This document shows positions 32,506 to 40,129 of a stretch of DNA of 64,000 nucleotides, piece by piece. The first letter of the stretch is position 1. Every line of letters begins with the position of its first letter. Location of the stretch: positions 1 through 64,000 of the forward strand of contig DATLJF010000063.1 of assembly GCA_035539015.1 (NCBI GenBank), in the 5' to 3' direction. Source of the stretch: Stenotrophomonas_A sp035539015. Its GTDB lineage: Bacteria; Pseudomonadota; Gammaproteobacteria; Xanthomonadales; Xanthomonadaceae. Under the pieces are notes generated by a model. It was not told where the DNA came from. It did not search any database and saw nothing but the letters and a program-made list of their open reading frames with translations. The position numbers were made by a program, and so were the translations under genes.

Positions 32506-33768
32506 CTAAACCGCCGACTCGCGCGCACGCGCCTCCAACAACGTCTTCTCGCGTGAATTGCGCGCCAGCGCCGCGGCCTCTTCGAATGCCGCGCGCGCCT
32601 CTTCGTGCCGCCCCAGCTTCTGCAACAGATCTCCGCGCACGGTTGGCAACAGGTGGTAATGCCGCAATGCGGGATGCTCGGCCAGCGCCTCGACCAACGG
32701 CAATGCCGCGGCCGGCCCTTCTGCCATTGATACCGCTACCGCGCGATTGAGCTCTACCACCGGCGAGGGCATGCGCGTGGCCAGGCGCGCATACAAACCG
32801 GCGATCGCCGGCCAGTCGGTATCCTGCATGCGCCGCGCGCGGGCGTGGCAGGCCGCGATCGCCGCCTGCAGGGTGTACGGTTCGTCCTCGCCGCCGAGCG
32901 CCTGTGCCCGCGCCAGGGCGGTCAGTCCATGCCGGATCAGCAGGCGGTCCCAGCGGGCCCGGTCCTGGTGCGCCAGCAGTACCGGGGCGCCTTCGGCATC
33001 CACGCGCGCGCGCTGCCGCGACGCCTGAAGCGCCATCAATGCCAGGAGGCCGTGCACCTCGGCATCGCGCGGCGCCAGCCGCGCCAACACCCGGCACAAG
33101 CGCAATGCTTCCTCGCACAAGGCCGGGCGCATCAGGTCGTCGCCGGCAGTGGCGGCATAGCCTTCGTTGAAGATCAGGTACAGCACCTCGAGCACTGAAC
33201 CCAGGCGCACATCGCGCTCCCCGCCACGTGGCACCTCGAACGGCACCTGGCGTTCGCTCAGCGTGCGCTTGGCGCGAACGATGCGCTGGGCAACCGTGGC
33301 TTCGGGCACCAGGAAGGCGCGCGCGATCTCGTCGGTCGCCAGGCCGCCGAGCATGCGCAAGGTGAGCGCGACCCGCGCTTCGGTGCCCAGTACCGGGTGG
33401 CAGGCGACGAACATCAGCCGTAGCAGGTCGTCGCCGATCTCGTCGTCCGGATCGATCTGCTGCGAGGCCTGGGCGGCCAGTTGGTCGCGTTCGATCTCGT
33501 AGCCGAGCGCATCCTGCTTGCGCCGCTGCAACTGCACGTGGCGCAGGCGGTCAATGGCGCGGTTGCGGGCGGTGGTCATCAACCACGCGCCCGGGTTGTC
33601 CGGAATGCCATCGCTGGGCCAGCGCTCCAGCGCAGCGAGCAGCGCGTCCTGCGCCAGTTCCTCGGCCAGGCCGACGTCGCGGACCTGGCGCGCGAGCGCG
33701 GCGATGATCTTGGCCGCTTCCATGCGCCAGACGGCATTGAGGGTGGAGTGGACATCGCGTGCGGCCAT
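32506..33768 (-). CDS. ECF42-type RNA polymerase sigma factor with C-terminal helical extension
   Basis: 420 residues. Sigma region 2 (about residues 8-80; LAEELAQDALLAALERWP and NPGAWLMTTARNRAIDRLR) and region 4 (about residues 120-180; DEIARAFLVPEATVAQRIVRAK) are followed by a 230-residue helical, TPR-like extension (DUF6596 type). This is the ECF42 plan, in which the extension rather than an anti-sigma factor is thought to control activity. It is the last gene of a four-gene minus-strand set with a YCII protein, as expected for ECF42 loci. No anti-sigma gene is present. Confidence 0.88.
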   Translation of the reverse strand: MAARDVHSTLNAVWRMEAAKIIAALARQVRDVGLAEELAQDALLAALERWPSDGIPDNPGAWLMTTARNRAIDRLRHVQLQRRKQDALGYEIERDQLAAQASQQIDPDDEIGDDLLRLMFVACHPVLGTEARVALTLRMLGGLATDEIARAFLVPEATVAQRIVRAKRTLSERQVPFEVPRGGERDVRLGSVLEVLYLIFNEGYAATAGDDLMRPALCEEALRLCRVLARLAPRDAEVHGLLALMALQASRQRARVDAEGAPVLLAHQDRARWDRLLIRHGLTALARAQALGGEDEPYTLQAAIAACHARARRMQDTDWPAIAGLYARLATRMPSPVVELNRAVAVSMAEGPAAALPLVEALAEHPALRHYHLLPTVRGDLLQKLGRHEEARAAFEEAAALARNSREKTLLEARARESAV

Positions 33769-33836
33769 GGGCGGCGATCACACCACCGCCGAGGCACCGG
33801 AGCAAGCTGCGGCGCAACCATGGCCCCGGATCCGCA

Positions 33837-34238
33837 TCAGGCCGGCGGCGCGCCGCTGGCGTGGAAGACCTCCCACAAGTGTCCGTCCGGGTCCTGGAAG
33901 CCGTGCTGGTACATGAACCCATAGTCCTTGGGTTCGCCCGATGCCTGGCCACCGGCTGCCACAGCCTTGGCCACCAACGCGTCGACCTCGGCGCGGCTGT
34001 CCACCGCCAGCGCGTTGATGACTTCGGTTGCCTTGCCAGGGTCGCAAAGCGCCTTGGGGGTAAACCCCTGGAAGAACGGCTTCACCAGCAACATGGCGAA
34101 GATGTTTTTGCCCAGGATGAGGCAGGTGGCGTTCTCGTCGGTGTACTGGGGATCGAACGAGAAGCCCAGCGCGGTGAAGAATTCCACCGCGCGCGGCAGC
34201 GATTCCACCGCGAGGTTGACGAAGATCTGTTTGACCAT
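33837..34238 (-). CDS. VOC family protein (glyoxalase/bleomycin-resistance fold)
   Basis: 133 residues. One VOC unit: KQIFVNLAVESLPRAVEFFTALGF and the closing YQHGFQDPDGHLWEVFHA, whose glutamate is a typical metal ligand. The substrate is unknown. It lies between a PhnB-like protein and the ECF42 sigma factor and is probably part of the same regulon. Confidence 0.85.
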   Translation of the reverse strand: MVKQIFVNLAVESLPRAVEFFTALGFSFDPQYTDENATCLILGKNIFAMLLVKPFFQGFTPKALCDPGKATEVINALAVDSRAEVDALVAKAVAAGGQASGEPKDYGFMYQHGFQDPDGHLWEVFHASGAPPA

Positions 34239-34295
34239 GGTGATGCATTCCTTTGTGACGAAAGAGAGCGGCGCCTTTGCAGCGCCGCCGGGGGA

Positions 34296-34745
34296 TCACG
34301 GCTGCTTGTAGATGCCGTTGATCAGCCAGGGGGTGCCGAAACGGTCTACGCACATGCCGAAGCGCTCGGCCCAGAACGTCTCGGCCATCGGCATCTGCAC
34401 CGTGCCGCCGTCGGCCAGGGCCTTGAACACGCGTTCGGCTTCGCTGTTGTCATCGCAGTTCAAGGCGACCGCCAGCCCGCCACTGCCGGACTTCTCCATG
34501 CTGGGCGGCATGTCCGAGCCCATCAGGAACGGCGCTTGGCCGTGGGCGAGGGTGACGTGCATGATCCGGTCCTTGGCGGTGGTGGCGACGTCGCCACATC
34601 CCTCGGGCGGCGGCGGGCTGCCGGCCGGCGGCGGTGGAGCGTCGCCGTAGGTCATCTGGAACACGTCGCCGCCGAAGACCTGCTTGTAGGTCTCGAAGGC
34701 CTGGCGGCAGTCGCCGTTGAAGTTGAGGTACGGGGTGGCTTTCAT
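34296..34745 (-). CDS. PhnB-like VOC protein
   Basis: 149 residues. MKATPYLNFNGDCRQAFETY and FWAERFGMCVDRFGTPWLIN are hallmarks of the PhnB/DUF1338-unrelated 'YjdN-like' VOC subgroup. A proline-rich insertion (about residues 37-48, DAPPPPAGSPPPPEG) interrupts the usual loop. Such proteins often lack full metal sites; the function is unknown. It starts 14 bases after the YCII gene stop. Confidence 0.85.
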   Translation of the reverse strand: MKATPYLNFNGDCRQAFETYKQVFGGDVFQMTYGDAPPPPAGSPPPPEGCGDVATTAKDRIMHVTLAHGQAPFLMGSDMPPSMEKSGSGGLAVALNCDDNSEAERVFKALADGGTVQMPMAETFWAERFGMCVDRFGTPWLINGIYKQP

Positions 34746-34759
34746 CGGGTGGTTCTCCG

Positions 34760-35185
34760 TCAGGGCTGGGTATCGATCCGCGCGCGCAGGCGGTCTTCCT
34801 GTTCGCGCAGCTCGGGGGTGAATGCATCGCCAAAATCCTCGGCCTCGAACACCGGCCGCAACTCGACTTCGAAGGTATCGGCATCGGGATTGGGGATCCG
34901 CCGGGCCCACTCGACCGCCTCGGCGAACGAGCGCACCTGCAGCAACCAGAAGCCGGCCACCAGGTCCTTCGACTCAGGGAACGGACCTTCCTGTACCTGC
35001 GGGCCAGCCGCGCCGAAGCGGACTCGTGCGCCGCGTGAAGTGGGATGCAGGCCCTCGCCGGCCAGCAGGATGCCGGCATCGACCAATTCTTCGTTGAAGG
35101 CGCCCATGGCGGCCAGAAGGCGCTCGCTGGGCAGCTCGCCCGCCTCGGAGGCGGGGGTGGCTTTCATCAGGACCATGACGCGCAT
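34760..35185 (-). CDS. YCII-related (DGPF) protein
   Basis: 141 residues. MRVMVLMKATPASEAGELPS and the EGPFPESKDLVAGFWLLQV block place it in the DGPF/YCII-related family that accompanies ECF42 sigma factors (here EGPF). The ATG at 35185 is preferred over GTG 35197 because GGAGA lies just upstream of it. It is the first gene of the operon, so the ECF-dependent promoter is expected in 35186-35277. No function is proven for the family. Confidence 0.87.
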   Translation of the reverse strand: MRVMVLMKATPASEAGELPSERLLAAMGAFNEELVDAGILLAGEGLHPTSRGARVRFGAAGPQVQEGPFPESKDLVAGFWLLQVRSFAEAVEWARRIPNPDADTFEVELRPVFEAEDFGDAFTPELREQEDRLRARIDTQP

Positions 35186-35277
35186 GGGGGTCTCCACTAA
35201 AGGGGCGGAGGAGTTCCGCCTGCTTGTGAAGGCGACGAGCGAACGTGGCGAGGATCGACAGGCCGCGGAAACTTTTT

Positions 35278-36318
35278 TCAGCTTCCTTCAACCGGGGTGC
35301 CGGGGCAGGCGGTAGCCAGGCAGTGTTCGAAGCGCGCGACCATTTCGCGGAACCGGGCTTCACGGCCTTCTCTGGGCCAGCCACTGAAGTGATCCACCAC
35401 GCGGCCATCCTGCAGCAGGTAGAAGTTGGGGGTGGCCCAGTCGTTGATCATGGGCCAGTCACGCTCATGGCGGGTGAGCAGAATCTCCAGGCCACCGTGG
35501 TTGGCGTTCCACTCCCGCAGCTGCGCCAGGTAAAGCGCCTGGCCAACCGGCGCAAGCCGCAGCGTGCGCGTGCGCAGGCCCGTTGGCAGGCCAGGCATGG
35601 TTTGCAGGGCGGCCTCGGCGCGCTGGGAGAACGCGCACAGCGGATGCCCGACAATCACCAGGCGGGTGCCGGACAGCGCAGGCGCTACTTCCTCAAGGAC
35701 ATCGGCTTGAGCGGAAACTCGGTAGGCAGAGGCAAGCACCCCACTGGGTGCAGGCCGTAAGAGGGGTACGCGCTCGCGTTCGGCTAGCGGCGCGCTTGCC
35801 GCGAAAGCGGCGGCGGCTTCGAACCTCCTGGTCTGGATCAGTGCGCCGAAATAGTGCTTGCCCTCGGACACGCTGAGCGGACGCTTGCGTTCCAGTGCAG
35901 AGGCGATCCGTTGCAGGTCGGCAAGATAGCGCGACGAACCGGTGTAGAACACCATCAGGTGCGCCGAGTCGAACAGCGCGGCAAGCGGGTCAGCGTCCAG
36001 TCCCGGTAACGCATCCGGGTTCATCAGCGGGCTCAGGTGCGCCGCGTAGAAGTCGGCCAGCCGCCGCTCGCGAATCTTGCTGGCCTCCTCCCGGGTCGCT
36101 ACTGAGAGCGCCTTCAGCTCGGCAGCAGATGACAGCGCATCGGCCAGAACGCTGCCGCTGCTGCAGAACAGCAACGCCGCCAGGCAGACAGCGAGCGGAC
36201 CCTGTAGGCGGTGGCCGAACACGCGATGCCGACGACGGCCGACAAACAGGAAAGAGGCCACACAGTGACCTCTTTCAAGCGCCTGGCCACGCGCCGGGCA
36301 TGGAAGGCGGTGGAACAT
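35278..36318 (-). CDS. Exported protein with a C-terminal thioredoxin-like domain, unrecognised family
   Basis: 346 residues from this ATG. About 40 basic N-terminal residues precede a hydrophobic segment (LAVCLAALLFCSSGSVLAD, about residues 42-60), so the true start may be further in. The middle is helical. The C-terminal part (about residues 210-335) looks thioredoxin-like: LVIVGHPLCAFSQRAE has a CxxS redox-type site, and WATPNFYLLQDGRVVDHFSGW resembles the cis-proline and following strands. The ATG directly follows the stop of the upstream small gene, indicating coupling. An exported redox partner is a reasonable guess. Confidence 0.6.
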   Translation of the reverse strand: MFHRLPCPARGQALERGHCVASFLFVGRRRHRVFGHRLQGPLAVCLAALLFCSSGSVLADALSSAAELKALSVATREEASKIRERRLADFYAAHLSPLMNPDALPGLDADPLAALFDSAHLMVFYTGSSRYLADLQRIASALERKRPLSVSEGKHYFGALIQTRRFEAAAAFAASAPLAERERVPLLRPAPSGVLASAYRVSAQADVLEEVAPALSGTRLVIVGHPLCAFSQRAEAALQTMPGLPTGLRTRTLRLAPVGQALYLAQLREWNANHGGLEILLTRHERDWPMINDWATPNFYLLQDGRVVDHFSGWPREGREARFREMVARFEHCLATACPGTPVEGS

Positions 36319-36831
36319 TCAGCAGCCGCCGGCGACGCAGATGTGTCCCAAGCGCGCCCTGCACGTCCCCTGCCAGCACTCCGAGTCAGCGGAATTCAGC
36401 GCGGACAGGCCAGCATCGCGTTTCAACATTGTCGCGACCGATCTACCGGTGCGCGAGTTCGAGGGTTTGAACTTGTCGAGCACGACTGTCAGCGAAAGCT
36501 CCGAGCCGAACAGGCGCAGAATCCGGTAGGCATCGAGGAAATCAGCGTTCAGCAGTGGTGTGTAGTCGTAGCTGCCGAGGCCGTTGCCGCCGAAGACCAG
36601 GCTGCCGAGAAAGGCGCGGCGATCCTGATGCGTCAACTTTCTCAGCGGCGATTGCAGCGGCTCCTTGGCCAGGTAGGCGTCCAGCGCGGCCTGGTTATTG
36701 ATGGTGGCCGTGCGCTGGTCGAGCAATTGGCGATCAATCTGGGCGTCGGAGGGCGCTGTCGCCGGGTTGGCCGTCGTCAAGAGCGGAAATGTCGCCAGCA
36801 AGATCGCAAGCAGAACCGAATACGATTTCAT
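36319..36831 (-). CDS. Exported small protein with cysteine-rich C-terminus, unrecognised family
   Basis: 170 residues. Signal peptide (about residues 1-21, LLTTANP). The body is helical (DAQIDRQLLDQRTATINNQAAL). The last 25 residues hold four cysteines (ECWQGTCRAR and HICVAGGC). It lies immediately before, and is coupled to, the thioredoxin-like gene, which could form or reduce its disulfides (inference). The ATG at 36831 is used because it starts the signal peptide. The surrounding DNA is somewhat less GC-rich than the rest of the window, possibly a sign of recent gain. Confidence 0.6.
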   Translation of the reverse strand: MKSYSVLLAILLATFPLLTTANPATAPSDAQIDRQLLDQRTATINNQAALDAYLAKEPLQSPLRKLTHQDRRAFLGSLVFGGNGLGSYDYTPLLNADFLDAYRILRLFGSELSLTVVLDKFKPSNSRTGRSVATMLKRDAGLSALNSADSECWQGTCRARLGHICVAGGC

Positions 36832-36951
36832 AACAGATAGCCTCTCGACTGGCGCCTGATTGGCGCCAGCCAAGAATTAGTACGCGATCTGCCGCACGTA
36901 AACGCCGATTCTCACGCCGTAGAAGATTAATTCGCCTAGCGTGGGAAATGT

Positions 36952-36987
36952 CGCATCCCGCCGCGAGCTGCGCCGGCGGGGTATGCG
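36952..36987 (-). terminator. Hairpin at the 3' end of the RND pump operon
   Basis: Arms CGCAT plus CCCGCCG (36952-36964) pair with CGGCGGG plus ATGCG, with a small asymmetry. It ends two bases before the mdtC-type stop codon on the minus strand. Only a short T-run (ATTTC) follows, so termination may be weak or Rho-assisted. Confidence 0.45.
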
Positions 36988-36988
36988 A

Positions 36989-39900
36989 TCAGTGTTGTGG
37001 TCTGGCCACCGCGGAACCTGCCCGCTTCACCAACCGCTGCTCCCGCCGCCGCGCCCGCCTGGCCTTCCAACGGTCAGACAGGCACGAGAAGATGACGTAC
37101 AACGCCGGCGTGCTCAGCAAGGTCAGGCTCTGCGAGATCACCAGGCCGCCGATCATTGCGATGCCCAGCGGACGTCGCAGTTCCGAGCCCTCGCCCAATC
37201 CGATCGCCAGCGGCAGCGCGGCCAGGATCGCCACCATCGTGGTCATCATGATCGGGCGGAAGCGCACGATCGAGGCTTCGCGCGCGGCTTCCAGCGGCGA
37301 TTTGCCGTGCTGGCGCTGCGCCACCAGGGCGAAGTCGATCATCATGATCGCGTTCTTCTTGACGATGCCGATCAGCAGCACCAGCGCGATCATCGAGATC
37401 ACCGACAGCTCGGTGTTGGTGATGAACAACGCCAGCAGCGCACCCATGCCCGCGGCCGGCAAGGTCGACAGGATCGTGACCGGGTGGATCAGGCTCTCGT
37501 AGAGCATGCCCAGCACGATGTACACGGTGAGGATGGCGGCCAGCAGCAGCACGATCATCGAGGTCGGGTTGAGCGCGGCGTTGAAGCCGCCGCCGTCGTC
37601 GATGCGGATGCCGTCAGGCATGCGCAGCCCCGATACCGCCGCGGCAATGATCGCATCGGCCTCGCCCGTGCTGACACCGGGGGCGAGGTTGTAGCTCAGG
37701 TCCATCGTCGTGTACTGGTTGTCGTGGGTGATCTGCGGCGGCGCCAGGCCGGGCACCTGGTGGGCCACCGCGGTGATCGGCACCATCTGGCCGGCGTTGT
37801 TGGGCACGTACACCTGGTCCAGCGCCGCCGGGGTCGCGGTTTGCGAGGGCAGGGCGTTGACCACCACGCTGTACTGGTTGAGGTCGGAGTAGATGGTGGA
37901 GATTGAGCGCTGGCCGAAGGCGCCGTACAGCGCGCCATCGATGGCGCCCATCGAGATGCCCATGCGCGAGGCCTTGGCGCGGTCGATCACGATGTTCTGG
38001 CGCAGGCCGGCGGTGTCCACGTCGGTGCCGACGTCGCGCAGCTTCGGATTCTGCTTCAGCACCGCCTGTAGCTTGGGCAGCCATTCCTGCAGCTGCGCCA
38101 GGTCGTTGCCTTGCAGCGATACCTGGTATTGCGCGCCCTGGCTGGTACCGCCGCCGCCGTCACTGGGCAGGTCCTGGATCGCGCGCAGGCGCAGTTGCAG
38201 GTCGGGGTAGCGGTCGGCCTTGGCGCTCAGGCGTGCCAGCACCTGGGCCGTGGTCTCGCGGCGGCCTTCATTGCGGCGCTTGAGCTCGATCGTGAAAGAG
38301 GCACTGGACCCCTGGCGGCTGGAACCCAGGCGCGCACCGACGATCTTCACTGCCGGGTCGGCCATCAGCATGTCGGTGATGCGGCGCTGGCGCTCGAGCA
38401 TGTCGTTGAACGACACCGTGGCGCTGGAGCTGGCGCGGCCCCAGATCAGGCCGGTGTCCTGCGGCGGGAAGCTGCCCTTCTTGACCGCGCCGGCGAGGAA
38501 GAAAGTCGCCACGATCAGCAGCAACGGGGTGATGGACAGCAGCAGCGCGTGGCGCAGCGAGAAGTCCAGCGCCTTGGCGTAGATACGCAGGCCGCGGTCC
38601 TGCACACGCTCGAGGAATGCGCCCATACGGCCAGGCTTCTCCGGCTGGGCATGGCCGGACAGGAAGCGGCTGCACAGGGCCGGCGTCAGCGTCAGCGAGA
38701 CCAGCATCGAGACCACGATGGCCGCGACCAGGGTGACGGTGAACTCGCGGAAGAACGCGCCGATCATGCCGCTGGCGAACAGCAGCGGGATGAACACCGC
38801 TACCAGCGAGGCGGTGATCGAGACGATGGTGAAGCCGATCTCGCGCGCCCCGGCCAGCGCCGCGTCCATCCGCGACATGCCTTCGTCGAGGTGGCGCATG
38901 ATGTTCTCGATCACCACGATCGCGTCGTCGACGACGAAGCCAATCGCAATGACCAGGGCCAGCAGGCTGAGGTTGTTGAGGGTGAAGCCGAGTACGTACA
39001 TCACCAATGCCGAGCCGGCCAGCGACAACGGCACGGTGACCGCCGCGATCAGCGTGGGCGCCAGCCGGCGCAGGAACAGCGCCATCGTCAGCACCACCAT
39101 GGCCAGCGAGATCAGCAGGGTGATCTGCACTTCGGCCAGCGAGGCGCGAATGGTCGGGGTGCGGTCGAAGTAGGCGTGCATCCGCGTGCCGGGGTGCAGA
39201 TAGGTCTGCAGCTCGGGGATGGTCGCCTTCACCCGGTCCACGGTCTCGACGATGTTGGCCCCGGCGCGGGTGAACACATACATCACCACCGCCGGCTTGC
39301 CGTCGAACCAGGCGGCCTGGTAGGCGTCCTGCTGGCCGTCGTAGACGTTGGCGACATCGCCCAGGCGGATCACCCGGCCGTTGGATTGGGTGGCCAGCGC
39401 CAGCTGGGCGAAGTCGGCCGCCTTGGAGACCGAGTCGTTGGCGATGATCGCCATCGTGGTCTTGCCATCGGACAGGAAGCCGGTAGGCGAGGTCACGTTG
39501 GCCGCGCGCACGGCGTTGCGCAGGTTGTCCGGGGTCAGCCCGAGCGCGTTGAGCGCGTGCATGTCCACGTCCACGCGCACCGCTGGGGTGGAGGCGCCGG
39601 CGATATCCACCGAGGCCACGCCATTGATCTGCCGCAGGCGCTGGGCCAGCAGCGAATCGGCGACGTTGTACAGCTCGTCGGCCGACTGCGTCTGCGAGGT
39701 CAAGGCGATGGCGATGACCGGATCGTCGTTCGGGTTGGCCTTCTGGTACATCGGCGTGCCCAGGCCCGAGGGCAGATCGGCCTGCGAGGCATTGATCGCG
39801 GTCTGCACGTCCTGTGCGGCCGCATCGATATCGACGTTGCTCTGGAAGATCATGAACACCATGCTGCTGTTCTCCGAACTGGAGGAGCGCATGCGGTCGA

Positions 39901-40129
39901 TGCCCGGCACCTGGCCGAGATGGCGTTCAAGTGGCGCGGTCACGGTGGAGGCCATGGTCGTCGCGTCCGTGCCCGACTGCGTGGCATGGACGAAGATCAC
40001 CGGGATCTGGATGTTCGGCAGCGCCGCCACGCCCAGGCGCAGGTAGCACATCAGGCCGATCACGAACAGGCCGCACGCCAGCAGCGTGGTGCCGATGGGG
40101 CGCTTGATGAAGGGGGCGGAAAGGTTCAC
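36989..40129 (-). CDS. mdtC: RND multidrug efflux permease, MdtC/MuxC type
   Basis: 1046 residues, the normal length of an RND pump, with twelve spans and two large periplasmic loops. The start NLSAPFIKRPIGTTLLACGL is typical of MdtC. The proton-relay helix 4 reads GFVVDDAIVVIENI (two adjacent aspartates). MdtB and MdtC form a mixed trimer that uses MdtA as adaptor and an outer-membrane channel. Its ATG overlaps the end of the mdtB-type gene by four bases. No outer-membrane factor gene follows. Confidence 0.9.
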   Translation of the reverse strand: MNLSAPFIKRPIGTTLLACGLFVIGLMCYLRLGVAALPNIQIPVIFVHATQSGTDATTMASTVTAPLERHLGQVPGIDRMRSSSSENSSMVFMIFQSNVDIDAAAQDVQTAINASQADLPSGLGTPMYQKANPNDDPVIAIALTSQTQSADELYNVADSLLAQRLRQINGVASVDIAGASTPAVRVDVDMHALNALGLTPDNLRNAVRAANVTSPTGFLSDGKTTMAIIANDSVSKAADFAQLALATQSNGRVIRLGDVANVYDGQQDAYQAAWFDGKPAVVMYVFTRAGANIVETVDRVKATIPELQTYLHPGTRMHAYFDRTPTIRASLAEVQITLLISLAMVVLTMALFLRRLAPTLIAAVTVPLSLAGSALVMYVLGFTLNNLSLLALVIAIGFVVDDAIVVIENIMRHLDEGMSRMDAALAGAREIGFTIVSITASLVAVFIPLLFASGMIGAFFREFTVTLVAAIVVSMLVSLTLTPALCSRFLSGHAQPEKPGRMGAFLERVQDRGLRIYAKALDFSLRHALLLSITPLLLIVATFFLAGAVKKGSFPPQDTGLIWGRASSSATVSFNDMLERQRRITDMLMADPAVKIVGARLGSSRQGSSASFTIELKRRNEGRRETTAQVLARLSAKADRYPDLQLRLRAIQDLPSDGGGGTSQGAQYQVSLQGNDLAQLQEWLPKLQAVLKQNPKLRDVGTDVDTAGLRQNIVIDRAKASRMGISMGAIDGALYGAFGQRSISTIYSDLNQYSVVVNALPSQTATPAALDQVYVPNNAGQMVPITAVAHQVPGLAPPQITHDNQYTTMDLSYNLAPGVSTGEADAIIAAAVSGLRMPDGIRIDDGGGFNAALNPTSMIVLLLAAILTVYIVLGMLYESLIHPVTILSTLPAAGMGALLALFITNTELSVISMIALVLLIGIVKKNAIMMIDFALVAQRQHGKSPLEAAREASIVRFRPIMMTTMVAILAALPLAIGLGEGSELRRPLGIAMIGGLVISQSLTLLSTPALYVIFSCLSDRWKARRARRREQRLVKRAGSAVARPQH

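Noticed and set aside
35186..35277. Search for a specific ECF42 promoter motif upstream of the YCII gene.
   Set aside because: I could not identify a -35/-10 pair with enough confidence to list it.
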